A stretch of DNA of 28,538 bases. It comes from Enterobacterales bacterium (GTDB lineage Bacteria; Pseudomonadota; Gammaproteobacteria; Enterobacterales; Succinivibrionaceae). The stretch's first letter is position 1, and each line of letters begins with the position of its first letter. Below are positions 17,540 to 25,488 of this stretch, piece by piece. The stretch covers positions 1-28,538 of the forward strand of contig CAAGDP010000173.1 in NCBI GenBank assembly GCA_900768635.1. Reading direction: 5' to 3'. The translations under genes were made by a program, and so were the position numbers. The notes beneath the pieces are model-generated. The model worked only from the letters and a program-made list of their open reading frames with translations, searched no databases and was not told the DNA's origin.

Positions 17540-19426
17540 TTATTTTTCCTGCGAAGGATTTTTGCGTGGTCTGCCTCGCGGTCTTTTAGGCAGATCACAT
17601 TCAGGTCGAGCTAAACGAGGTCTACCACGTGGCTTTTTAGGCATGTCACATTCAGGTCGAGCTAAACGAGGTCTACCACGCGGTCTTTTAGGCATGTCAC
17701 ATTCAGGTCGGGCTAAGCGAGGTCTGCCGCGAGGTCTTTTCGGTTTTTGTTCTTCTGTTTTCTCTTTGCGAGGTCTGCCTCTTGGACGTTTTTTCTGAGG
17801 AATATTATCTGTTTGCTCAGTTGTTCCATTGTTATTTGAGCAATTCTCATTGATAGTAGAAGGTGAGGAAATATTTGCGGTTTCATTTTTATTTTGTTTA
17901 GGCGGTCTTCCTCTTTTTGCTTTAGGTTTAATTGGTTCATCAACTTCTACCAAACCAAGTTCAATCATTTCATCCATGGCAATACTTGAAACGTGACACC
18001 AGTAAGGATCATCTTTCTTAAGTTTTTTCTGAATATTGTCTGGCGTGTGTTTAACAACTCTTCTGACTGTATTAAGATCATCCATAAGAGTTCCGTAGTT
18101 CACCCGTTTTAGCAAACCCGCTTTCTGAGCCTTATCAATTATTCTGCACGTTAGAAGAGTTGACAAAAAGTTGATAAATTCAGCTCCCATGACAGAAAAA
18201 TCGCTCTGAACGTTAGTTTGGTTTTGCGTGATGTCAGCCTTGTAATAGCCGAAAACAATCTCTAGTTTCCATCTGGATTTATACACATTGTAAGCCTCGG
18301 CCGGAGACATATCTAAATCAGATTCAAATAAAATCAATCCGAAAGTGTCTTTCTTCTGAGAAAAAGTCTCATAATCAAAATTATCCTGTTTACACGCATT
18401 TGCAATAAATCCAGAATATTCCTTTACAGATGTTTTGGAGTTGACGAAAGAGTAAAGGAACTTATTTTCTTTGCTTACGTATACTTTCTTACTGAGTACA
18501 AAACTATCACCAACACTGATACTTTTCTCAAATTTCAGCAGTTCATATTCTTTGATGTAGTTGCTATTGCGTTTGAGAGGATTGAAGTAATGAAGATCCT
18601 TATTATTTTTTAAATGTTGTAATATTGCGCTAGATGGATAACCCTTATCACCGACAATAATTCCTTTCGTCAGATTATGAGTCCGGATAAATTCTTCGTA
18701 TGCCCTGCAATCAGAAGTGTTTCCTGGAAATACAGAAGCACATACCGGCTCTCCTAGTTCTATATCGTAGGCGTACAGTATCGATACCTCTTCACATCCT
18801 TTTGTTCTTGCTTTATAAGAAAAATTTGAAAGGTCGTTCACGTTACTTGTATCCTGACGCAAAGTTCCATCAATAGCTATATGATGCTCTTTCTCAATCC
18901 TTGCTATACGCTTTTGATAAAACAATTCGATAAGGTCGCTTCTTTGCCCTAGCTCAGATAGTAACGTTGATATTGAGTTTTTGGACAGGGCAGCCCCGGG
19001 ATAGTACACAGATACAAAAGTATTGTTGTAATTCGTTGCAAATCTGTTTGATGCTATATGAGGCTTTAATACTCGTAACATCGCCATAGAAATAATAGTG
19101 AATACACGATTAGCATCGAATATTTGAAGCAAATCCCTGACAATGTCTTCAGCCACTGATTTAAGTAAAGTAGCTCCTCCCCAGGATAAGGTTGATGGAA
19201 ATTTATTCTCATCCTTATAAGTTTCTTGAACAGGTAATGGTACATACTCCATATTAACAATATGGCCTATGACTTTCCCGTATATAGGCTGAGGATTTCC
19301 TCCAGGTATGTACTTAACACCTGTTCTCGATCTAACTGCATACTTTTTTGCAGAATTTTTTCCACTGGCAACAACAACAGTATTGACCGGTCTTTTAACT
19401 CGTCTAATTTCCTCAGGAATTGCCAT
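17540..19426 (-). CDS. IS4/IS1634-like DDE transposase with C-terminal AT-hook array
   Basis: This is a 628-residue transposase. The catalytic core shows the first Asp in HIAIDGTLRQ (~180), the second in IIVGDKGYPSS (~258) and the Glu in the Y-x2-R-x3-E-x6-K signature YKSRWKLEIVFGYYK (~386), so it appears intact. After the core (~residue 490) comes a low-complexity tail with six AT-hooks: one RGRPPK and five PRGRPR. Three of these lie in 17-residue repeats of the form KRPRGRPRLARPECDMP. AT-hooks bind the minor groove of AT-rich DNA, which suits the AT-rich ends of this element. The start is supported by AAAGGTG seven bases before the ATG. A TTGTAA-18-TATAAT promoter lies upstream within the IS. 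Exact IS family is uncertain. Confidence 0.88.
   Translation of the reverse strand: MAIPEEIRRVKRPVNTVVVASGKNSAKKYAVRSRTGVKYIPGGNPQPIYGKVIGHIVNMEYVPLPVQETYKDENKFPSTLSWGGATLLKSVAEDIVRDLLQIFDANRVFTIISMAMLRVLKPHIASNRFATNYNNTFVSVYYPGAALSKNSISTLLSELGQRSDLIELFYQKRIARIEKEHHIAIDGTLRQDTSNVNDLSNFSYKARTKGCEEVSILYAYDIELGEPVCASVFPGNTSDCRAYEEFIRTHNLTKGIIVGDKGYPSSAILQHLKNNKDLHYFNPLKRNSNYIKEYELLKFEKSISVGDSFVLSKKVYVSKENKFLYSFVNSKTSVKEYSGFIANACKQDNFDYETFSQKKDTFGLILFESDLDMSPAEAYNVYKSRWKLEIVFGYYKADITQNQTNVQSDFSVMGAEFINFLSTLLTCRIIDKAQKAGLLKRVNYGTLMDDLNTVRRVVKHTPDNIQKKLKKDDPYWCHVSSIAMDEMIELGLVEVDEPIKPKAKRGRPPKQNKNETANISSPSTINENCSNNNGTTEQTDNIPQKKRPRGRPRKEKTEEQKPKRPRGRPRLARPECDMPKRPRGRPRLARPECDMPKKPRGRPRLARPECDLPKRPRGRPRKNPSQEK
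17568..17740 (-). repeat. 51-bp tandem repeats encoding AT-hooks
   Basis: About 3.4 copies of a 51-bp unit are present (TCACATTCAG recurs at 17595, 17646 and 17697). They encode 17-residue AT-hook units at the transposase C-terminus. The copies are almost identical in DNA, which points to recent expansion. Confidence 0.85.
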
Positions 19427-19483
19427 TTAAACACCTTTAAATTAATAAAATAATTAAAAATAAACCTTTCGTAAATATAGCTT

Positions 19484-19513
19484 ATTATAACATATAACAT
19501 ACTATATTTACAA
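19484..19513 (-). promoter_or_regulatory. Transposase promoter
   Basis: On the minus strand TTGTAA (19508-19513), an 18-bp spacer and a perfect TATAAT (19484-19489) lie about 58 bases before the transposase ATG. Confidence 0.55.
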
Positions 19514-19613
19514 TATTTTTAACAATTAAATTCTTATTTAAAGCTTGTTTTATATATGTTTTAAGTGAATTTAATAAGAATATTTAAATCTTCATTAGAC
19601 TTAAAGAAATTAT

Positions 19614-19636
19614 TAAACGTCATTAAATGACGTTTA
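19614..19636. repeat. 23-bp perfect palindrome in IS leader
   Basis: Arms of 11 bp (TAAACGTCATT and AATGACGTTTA) are separated by a single base. The palindrome lies between the inverted repeat and the transposase promoter, ~100 bp upstream of that promoter. It could be an operator, a transposase contact site or a cruciform; there is no direct evidence for any of these. Confidence 0.75.
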
Positions 19637-19686
19637 TATAAATTAGTTAGGATTAGAAATATTAGAATGAAATTTATGACAGTATT

Positions 19687-19720
19687 ATATAGTATACTGG
19701 ATTGGGAAATTTTTATTTTA
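19687..19720 (-). repeat. IS terminal inverted repeat, transposase 5' side
   Basis: This is the partner of 17442-17475. It lies 261-294 bases upstream of the transposase start, so the element has an unusually long leader for an IS. Confidence 0.8.
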
Positions 19721-19809
19721 TACAAATAGTCTTTATTCATGACATAATCTATCTTTAGGATATTTATCAAAACAACTGGAAATGATCTGTAAACTCGGGG
19801 GCTCATACT
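19721..19809 (+). other. Leader of the exporter-like gene next to the IS end
   Basis: This 89-bp stretch joins the IS end to the next gene. ATGACA (19739-19744) with a poor -10 (TATTTA, 19761-19766) is the best promoter candidate and is weak. The IS may have displaced the native promoter. Confidence 0.3.
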
Positions 19810-20775
19810 ATGAAAGATAAACATAAACAGATCCTTATTAATACTTTAAAAATAGCTCTTGCCACTATTAGTGCTATTCTGCTGGCGAGTTGCCTCCATC
19901 TGGAAAATATCTATTCCGCAGGTATTGTTGCCATCCTTTCCATTCAGCCTACCAAAAAGGAAACCCTCAGTACCGCCCTGAGCAGATGTCTGGCCTTCAT
20001 ACTGGCACTGATTATTGCGTGGTTTTCTTTCCAGACCATTGGCTATAACGAAAAGGGCTTCTATCTGTATATCCTGCTGTTTATTCTTGTCTGTCAATAT
20101 TTCAGATGGTACAGTGCCATGGCCCTGGACTCGGTTATCATTCTTCATTTTATTTCTTTTGGAAATATGGCCCTCCCTGCGCTCTTCAATGAAATAGGTA
20201 TATTCACTATTGGTATTGCCTTGGGGATTGCCGCAAATCTTCATCTCCATAAAGATCGGCGGTCTATCACTCTTCAGACGGAGGATATTGATTCCCAGAT
20301 ACGCAACATTATCAGGCGTATGGCTGATCGGTTGCTGGTATCAGACAAAAGCGATTACAACGGAGAATGTTTCCAGAAACTAAGTACCAGCCTTAATACA
20401 GCAGAAAACACTGCCCGCCGGAACTTTGCCAACCAGTTCGGAAAAAGAGATGACTTTGATATTCGATACCTGCTTATGCGGCGCCGGCAGGAATTTGTTC
20501 TTATGGAAATGTACCGCAACCTCAGACTAATTAATACTACACCCCAAACGGTAAATCCGGTGGCAGCATTTTTACAACAGGTTTCTGATAACTATCATCC
20601 TGAAAATGATGCAGCCGGACTTATTGCCCAGTTGGAGGATCTTAAAAAGATGATGAAACAGACACCATTACCTGTAAATCGTGAGGAATTTGAAAACCGG
20701 GCGCAGTTATATGTGCTTCTGCAACAACTTCATAACTTCCTGACAATCAAATATGAATTCAGAAAAGCAGCATAG
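19810..20775 (+). CDS. Aromatic acid exporter family (ArAE/FUSC-like) membrane protein
   Basis: This is a 321-residue protein. The first ~150 residues contain six predicted helices: TLKIALATISAILLASCL, YSAGIVAILSI, LSRCLAFILALIIAWFSF, FYLYILLFILVCQYF, ALDSVIILHFISFG and EIGIFTIGIALGIAANL. A cytoplasmic helical C-terminal half follows (LMRRRQEFVLMEMYRNLRLI, then VNPVAAFLQQVSDNY). This layout matches the ArAE_1 plus ArAE_1_C type (PF06081/PF11728), common in Firmicutes and related to AaeB/FUSC exporters. Export of aromatic acids is a family-level guess. The SIQPTKKETLSTALSR segment after helix 2 is characteristic. The start is supported by a GGGGGC stretch about 8 bases upstream. The gene is monocistronic, starting 90 bp from the IS and ending in a hairpin. 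Confidence 0.8.
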   Translation: MKDKHKQILINTLKIALATISAILLASCLHLENIYSAGIVAILSIQPTKKETLSTALSRCLAFILALIIAWFSFQTIGYNEKGFYLYILLFILVCQYFRWYSAMALDSVIILHFISFGNMALPALFNEIGIFTIGIALGIAANLHLHKDRRSITLQTEDIDSQIRNIIRRMADRLLVSDKSDYNGECFQKLSTSLNTAENTARRNFANQFGKRDDFDIRYLLMRRRQEFVLMEMYRNLRLINTTPQTVNPVAAFLQQVSDNYHPENDAAGLIAQLEDLKKMMKQTPLPVNREEFENRAQLYVLLQQLHNFLTIKYEFRKAA

Positions 20776-20783
20776 ATCAAAAT

Positions 20784-20810
20784 AAAGCTCCTTCAAAGAA
20801 AGGAGCTTTT
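20784..20810 (+). terminator. Terminator between convergent genes
   Basis: A 10-bp perfect stem, AAAGCTCCTT (20784-20793) with AAGGAGCTTT (20800-20809), has a 6-base loop and only a short T run. It lies just after the exporter-like gene and 87 bases after the end of mepA on the other strand, so it may serve both directions. Confidence 0.75.
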
Positions 20811-20896
20811 GCCAAGTTGAAAATTACCGTACTAATATACTCATATTCATCACCTGAATTATCTGATGATTGAATAATTTCATACAAAGGAAAATA

Positions 20897-21709
20897 TCAA
20901 TACTTTATCTTCAGACGATCAAAAAGAAGCTGACATTTTTCCGGTAAAGGAGGCTTTGGTTTGCGTACCGGCTTAGGCGCATTAGCAGGAGCCGGCTCAA
21001 ACCAGGTAAGAGCTTCTTCCTTCTCTTCTGCGATGGATTTTTTTGGCGTTGGAGGAAGCTGTCTTTCACAGTCAACAGCATCTTCAGGACAGCGTAACCT
21101 TACATGAAAATGTTCCGTATGACCGTACCAGGGACGAATTTTACGTAGAAAAGGCTGTTCCCTTTCATCTGTAGTCATATCACACATGGTGACTTTAATT
21201 GCCGGACTGACAAAAATCCGCTCTACAGCCGGATCATGAGCTGCCGCCATAATTAATTCATAATAAGCTCTGGTAAATTGTTGGTTGGCAGTTTTCCCGC
21301 CCCGATCTACCAGAATATGAGCATGACCCCTGGAACGGAGCTCTTTATCTGAAAGACGACGGTGATTAAATTCAATATCTACATCAAGGCCGGTCTGATG
21401 ACTGGCATGTCCGGTATTAACCGGTCCACCGTATTCACTGGATATATTCCCTACCAGAAGAGACTCAAAACCCAGCTTATGGGCAGTGACAGACAATCGA
21501 TCCAGAAATTCCATGATAGATCTATGCCCGTAATAACGCTTATTTTGCGGGTGATATATCTGATAATAAGGAGATTTAAGATTGGCTTTAACCGAACCGC
21601 TGATACAGCCGTTATTGTAATTGCCAATAATTTCTGGTGTAGGTGCGGCAAAAGACGGGAGAGCCAATCCCCACAGCATCAGTCCCGCACCGGCAAAAAA
21701 ACGTTTCAT
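20897..21709 (-). CDS. mepA: Penicillin-insensitive murein endopeptidase MepA
   Basis: This periplasmic Zn metallopeptidase (M74) cleaves D-Ala-meso-DAP cross-links in peptidoglycan. The zinc-ligand regions are conserved: GHASHQTGLDVD (His and Asp ligands) and WYGHTEHFHVRLRCP near the C-terminus. Other family blocks are NGCISG, YQIYHPQNKRYYGH and RIFVSPAIKVTMC. Starting at 21709 gives a clean signal peptide (MKRFFAGAGLMLWGLALPSFA, cut before AP) and 270 residues, close to E. coli MepA (274). An in-frame ATG at 21745 overlaps the topA stop as TGATG and would add 12 residues with acidic charges before the signal. Neither start has a strong ribosome binding site. The proline/lysine-rich C-terminal segment resembles the E. 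coli one. Probably co-transcribed with topA. Confidence 0.93.
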   Translation of the reverse strand: MKRFFAGAGLMLWGLALPSFAAPTPEIIGNYNNGCISGSVKANLKSPYYQIYHPQNKRYYGHRSIMEFLDRLSVTAHKLGFESLLVGNISSEYGGPVNTGHASHQTGLDVDIEFNHRRLSDKELRSRGHAHILVDRGGKTANQQFTRAYYELIMAAAHDPAVERIFVSPAIKVTMCDMTTDEREQPFLRKIRPWYGHTEHFHVRLRCPEDAVDCERQLPPTPKKSIAEEKEEALTWFEPAPANAPKPVRKPKPPLPEKCQLLFDRLKIKY

Positions 21710-21744
21710 AGAGCTTTCAGACAATAAATCTCCCACCTTAAACA

Positions 21745-24285
21745 TCAGGATTTAACCGGTTCCTTCCAGACACCGTTCTTATAAAAGATCTGCCACTTAG
21801 TCGGCTTGCCGTCTTTAAGAGATCCTACATACTGCTGTCTGGTTCGTAAACTGAAACGGACTACAGCCGGATTTCCTTCAGGATCAAATAAAGGAGCTTC
21901 GGTAAGATAATGGTATTTTTCCGGCAGACGATCCTTAAACTCTGCCAGTTCCTTAACCAGAGGATTACGTGTTTCCTTATGAGCAGGATAATCATGAGCT
22001 GCAAAAAACAATCCCTTGGCACTGCTGCGCAGAACATAATGACTTCCCTGGGATTTTTCACAAGGAAGTTCCGGAAAATCAATGGCTGGCTCCTTTGGAG
22101 GAGAAAGCTGTCCATTCTTCAGAATAGAGCGTTTTTCACCGCATTCTTCATTAGTACATTCTGCATAAGGACCAAACCGGCCTACCTTTTTAATCATAGG
22201 TTTTCCGCATTTGTCGCATATGAACATATTGGCGGCAGATACATCAAAATCACCTTCTTCAATATAGTGACCGTCACAGGTAGGTGCTTCAGAGCACAGA
22301 TAAAGTTTGGTATGAGGATCAATCAGATATTCATCCATAACCCGGGAGCATTTAGGACAACGGCGTAACTGAGAAAATTCCCGCTCTTCATCCTGATCTT
22401 TCATCTGATTATGTTCACAGAGATTCAGATTAAGAGTTTTGGTACAAGGATTACTTTCGTCACGATAACCGGAACAGCCCAGAAACAAACCGGCACTGCC
22501 GATCCGGACTTCCATAGGACGTGCACAATTTGGACAAGGATAATCTTCCAGAAGAATCGGTTTATTTACCGGCATTCCTTCAGCCGTCTTGGCTACAGCA
22601 ATATCAGATGAAAGCCGGTCGTAAAAACTGTCCAGTTTCTTAACCCAGTTAACTTTACCTTCCGCAATTTTATCTAAATCTTCTTCCAAATCCCGAGTAA
22701 AGTTATACTGCATAAGAGAATTAAAACTGTGCTTGAGGCGATCCACCACAATAGCACCAATCTTCTGAGCATAAAACTTCCGGTTTTCCAGACGTACATA
22801 TCCCCGCTCCTGGATTTTGGAAATGATCTCGGCATAAGTTGACGGACGGCCGATACCTCTGCTTTCCAGCTCCTTAACCAGTGATGCTTCAGTATATCTG
22901 GCCGGAGGAAGAGTAAAATGCTGTTTAGGCTCCACATCCTTAATGGTAAGCTTTTCACCCACTGATAATTTTGGCAGAAGACCGTCTCCTGAAGATCCGG
23001 AAGCAAGACGTGTCCAGCCGTCAAATACCGTAACCCGTCCGCTGGCCTTGAAATTGTAATCACCTACTTCCACAATGAGACTGGTAGATTTGTAGCGGGC
23101 CGGAGTCATCTGACAGGCAATACTCCGATCCCGGATCAACGCATAAAGCTTTTGGGCGTCAGAGGAAAATTTGGAAAGCTTGATCTGAGACGGCAATACA
23201 TTAACATCCGTAGTACGAATTGCCTCATGGGCCTCCTGTGCATCCTTGTTGGATGAACCGTAAAAATTAGGTTTCTCCGGGAGATAGTCCTTGCCGTAAT
23301 CTCTGGCAATAAGTCCCCGAATATTTTCCAGAGCAAAGCCGCTCAGGTTAGTGGAATCGGTACGCATATAGGTAATAAAACCTGCTTCATACAGCATCTG
23401 AGCCACCGCCATGGTATGCTTTACTGAAAATCCCAGACGGTTGCTGGCGGCCTGCTGGAGTGTGGATGTAATAAATGGAGCATTGGCACGACTTTCAGTA
23501 GGTCGCTCTTCCAGAGATTTAACTATCGCCTCTTCCTTATGAGATAGAACATATTCCACAACAGCCCGGGCCTGATCTTCATTTTTAATTTCCAGCTTGT
23601 TTTTTCTTACCAGATCCAGAACAAAGGACTTACCTTTGACCGCGACCATCTGTGATTTAATTTCCCAGTATTCGTCACTGCGAAAAGCGGAAATTTCCCG
23701 TTCTTTATCTACAATCAGTTCAACAGCAATAGACTGAACTCTGCCGGCTGAAAGGTTTTTGGCAACTTTCTGCCATAATACGGGAGAAACCAGAAAACCT
23801 ACGATTTTGTCTAAAAAACGTCTGGTTTGCTGAGCATTAACCTTGTTAAGATCAACTTCTCCCGGATGTTCAAAAGCTTTCTCAATAGCTGATTTGGTGA
23901 TTTCGTTAAAAGTTACTCTGCGAAAACGGGATTTATCCCCGCCGATCACCTGCTGTAAGTGCCAGGCTATGGCTTCTCCTTCTCTATCCAAATCGGTAGC
24001 AAGATAAATGGTGTCAGCACCGGCCGCCTGCTTTTTAAGCTTTTTAACCACATCTTCCTTTCCTTCCAGAACTACATAAGTAGGTTTCCAGTTTTTTTCC
24101 GGATCAATTCCTAATTTTTTTACCGGTCCGAATTTGTCATTCCGGGAAACTTTAATCTTGGTTTTCCCGAGAGGAAGGTCCCGAATATGACCCACACTGG
24201 ATTCAACTACATAATCACTGCCCAGATACTTAGAGATGGTTTTAACCTTAGCCGGGGATTCCACTATTACTAACGATTTACTCAC
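21745..24285 (-). CDS. topA: DNA topoisomerase I
   Basis: This 846-residue type IA topoisomerase relaxes negative supercoils. The Toprim domain opens with MSKSLVIVESPAKVKTISKYLG and includes the acidic IYLATDLDREGEAIAWHL. The catalytic Tyr is in GFITYMRTDSTNLSG (~306-320). The C-terminal region has three Cys4 zinc ribbons (~582-712), beginning CPNCARPM, CPKCSRVM and CDKCGKPM, followed by the family's zinc-ribbon-like C-terminal tail. Length is close to E. coli TopA (865). The start is a GTG at 24285, supported by AGGTGA just upstream. A short hairpin (AGCTTC with GAAGCT, about 24308-24327) lies in the leader. The gap to sohB is 171 bp, so topA may have its own promoter, but I found no convincing one. 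Confidence 0.97.
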   Translation of the reverse strand: MSKSLVIVESPAKVKTISKYLGSDYVVESSVGHIRDLPLGKTKIKVSRNDKFGPVKKLGIDPEKNWKPTYVVLEGKEDVVKKLKKQAAGADTIYLATDLDREGEAIAWHLQQVIGGDKSRFRRVTFNEITKSAIEKAFEHPGEVDLNKVNAQQTRRFLDKIVGFLVSPVLWQKVAKNLSAGRVQSIAVELIVDKEREISAFRSDEYWEIKSQMVAVKGKSFVLDLVRKNKLEIKNEDQARAVVEYVLSHKEEAIVKSLEERPTESRANAPFITSTLQQAASNRLGFSVKHTMAVAQMLYEAGFITYMRTDSTNLSGFALENIRGLIARDYGKDYLPEKPNFYGSSNKDAQEAHEAIRTTDVNVLPSQIKLSKFSSDAQKLYALIRDRSIACQMTPARYKSTSLIVEVGDYNFKASGRVTVFDGWTRLASGSSGDGLLPKLSVGEKLTIKDVEPKQHFTLPPARYTEASLVKELESRGIGRPSTYAEIISKIQERGYVRLENRKFYAQKIGAIVVDRLKHSFNSLMQYNFTRDLEEDLDKIAEGKVNWVKKLDSFYDRLSSDIAVAKTAEGMPVNKPILLEDYPCPNCARPMEVRIGSAGLFLGCSGYRDESNPCTKTLNLNLCEHNQMKDQDEEREFSQLRRCPKCSRVMDEYLIDPHTKLYLCSEAPTCDGHYIEEGDFDVSAANMFICDKCGKPMIKKVGRFGPYAECTNEECGEKRSILKNGQLSPPKEPAIDFPELPCEKSQGSHYVLRSSAKGLFFAAHDYPAHKETRNPLVKELAEFKDRLPEKYHYLTEAPLFDPEGNPAVVRFSLRTRQQYVGSLKDGKPTKWQIFYKNGVWKEPVKS

Positions 24286-24456
24286 AGCTTCACCTAAAAC
24301 TTAAAAGAGCTTCCATTCTGAGAAGCTTATCTTCAATAATTTGCTTACATTACCAATATCAAATCTCAGCCTTCCTGTTTGCAAGGGAAGATCTGACTTT
24401 CTACAAATTCAAGCTAAATACTTTACTACCGGAATATTCACCTGCATACTGACTGA

Positions 24457-25488
24457 TTAATACATGCGACCTGCCAGACGATAAAGCATGGATGACAATG
24501 CCAGGACTTTGGAACGCAATGATTTCTTCTTTTTCTGACGGAAGGCAAAAACGTTCATATAGTCGATGCGGGAAAGAATATACTCATTGGAAGTACCGAT
24601 TTCATCTACCAGATGATTTTTAAGAGCATCAGTGCCATGCCAGAATTCACCGGTGGCAATTTCATCCAGATTAAGCTGAGGACGATATTTTCCCACATGC
24701 TGACGAAATAGCTTATAACATGCCTCCAGTTGCTCCCGGAATTTTTCCCGTGCCTTAGGGTCTGAATTATCACCCAGCATGGAAAGAGTTCTCTTAAATT
24801 CTCCTGCAGTTTCCTGTTCATAATCAATATCAAAGCGATGCAGAAGCTTATTGAAATTAGGAAATTCAGCTACTACACCAATAGATCCTACAATTGCAAA
24901 AGGCGCTGCCACAATACGATTGGCAATACAGGCCATCATATAACCTCCGGAAGCAGCCACCGTGTCAATACATACAGTCAGTTTAATGCCCCGATCCCGT
25001 AATCTTGCCAATTGGGATGCTGCCAGACCGTAACCTGCCACCGCCCCGCCGGGAGATGTGATTTTAACAACAACTTCATCACTGTTTTCAGCTATGGAAA
25101 GTACGGCATCGATTTCATGACCAAGAGAAACCGCCTGTGAGGCTTTAATATCACCATCAAAATCCAGAACAAAAAGGCGTTTTTTAGGTGATTGTGGAGT
25201 GATGCTGTCCTTACGGGTTTTAGCTTTTTCCTCCTGACGCTTTTTCATTTCCGCAAAAGATTTTTCATCCAGTACCTGGGATGAAACCTGATCACGCAAT
25301 TCAGCATAGGATGAGGAAAGGTTTTCTATTACCAGCTGTTTTTTCCAGTCATCTTCATCATTTTTGGATTTGTTTTTCACAATTTTGGCAAAAATTGCAG
25401 CAAAAACAGCAATACACAGGATAAACAGAAAAAAGACAAACACTGCTTTAGCGGAAAAAACCAGAGAATCCAGCAAAAAATCAGTCAT
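24457..25488 (-). CDS. sohB: SohB inner-membrane serine peptidase
   Basis: This 343-residue member of the S49 (signal peptide peptidase) family is near E. coli SohB in length (349). It has an N-terminal anchor (AVFVFFLFILCIAVFAAIFA, ~15-34) and a charged linker to ~105. The ClpP-like core follows, with the nucleophile Ser in DTVAASGGYMMACIANRI (~179) and the general-base Lys in AGEFKRTLSMLG (~232). The SPGG of KITSPGGAVAGYGLA would form the oxyanion region. The active site faces the periplasm in this family. The ATG follows the stop of the upstream efflux gene directly (TAAATG), and AGGAAGG in the end of that gene serves as ribosome binding site, so the two are translationally linked. Confidence 0.93.
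   Translation of the reverse strand: MTDFLLDSLVFSAKAVFVFFLFILCIAVFAAIFAKIVKNKSKNDEDDWKKQLVIENLSSSYAELRDQVSSQVLDEKSFAEMKKRQEEKAKTRKDSITPQSPKKRLFVLDFDGDIKASQAVSLGHEIDAVLSIAENSDEVVVKITSPGGAVAGYGLAASQLARLRDRGIKLTVCIDTVAASGGYMMACIANRIVAAPFAIVGSIGVVAEFPNFNKLLHRFDIDYEQETAGEFKRTLSMLGDNSDPKAREKFREQLEACYKLFRQHVGKYRPQLNLDEIATGEFWHGTDALKNHLVDEIGTSNEYILSRIDYMNVFAFRQKKKKSLRSKVLALSSMLYRLAGRMY

Larger units (their letters stand above)
17442..19720 (-). mobile_element. Complete IS element, DDE transposase, 20-bp perfect terminal inverted repeats
   Basis: The ends are defined by TAAAATAAAAATTTCCCAAT at 17442-17461 and its exact inverse at 19701-19720. Imperfect pairing continues inward (29 of 34 positions match over 17442-17475 and 19687-19720). 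The 2279-bp element holds one transposase gene and a very AT-rich ~290-bp leader. No obvious target duplication was found: flanks are ...TATATCC on the left and TACAAAT... on the right. The transposase places it in the IS4-like superfamily, perhaps near IS1634, which is known for variable target duplications. It has inserted in the divergent gap between ogt and the aromatic-acid-exporter-like gene. Confidence 0.8.

Noticed and set aside
17562..17798. 78-codon plus-strand repeat protein
   Set aside because: Antisense shadow of the AT-hook repeats of the transposase.
17398..19778. AAACAACTG in both IS flanks as a long target duplication
   Set aside because: Only 9 bases match; aligning the flanks in the register needed for a duplication gives no further similarity.
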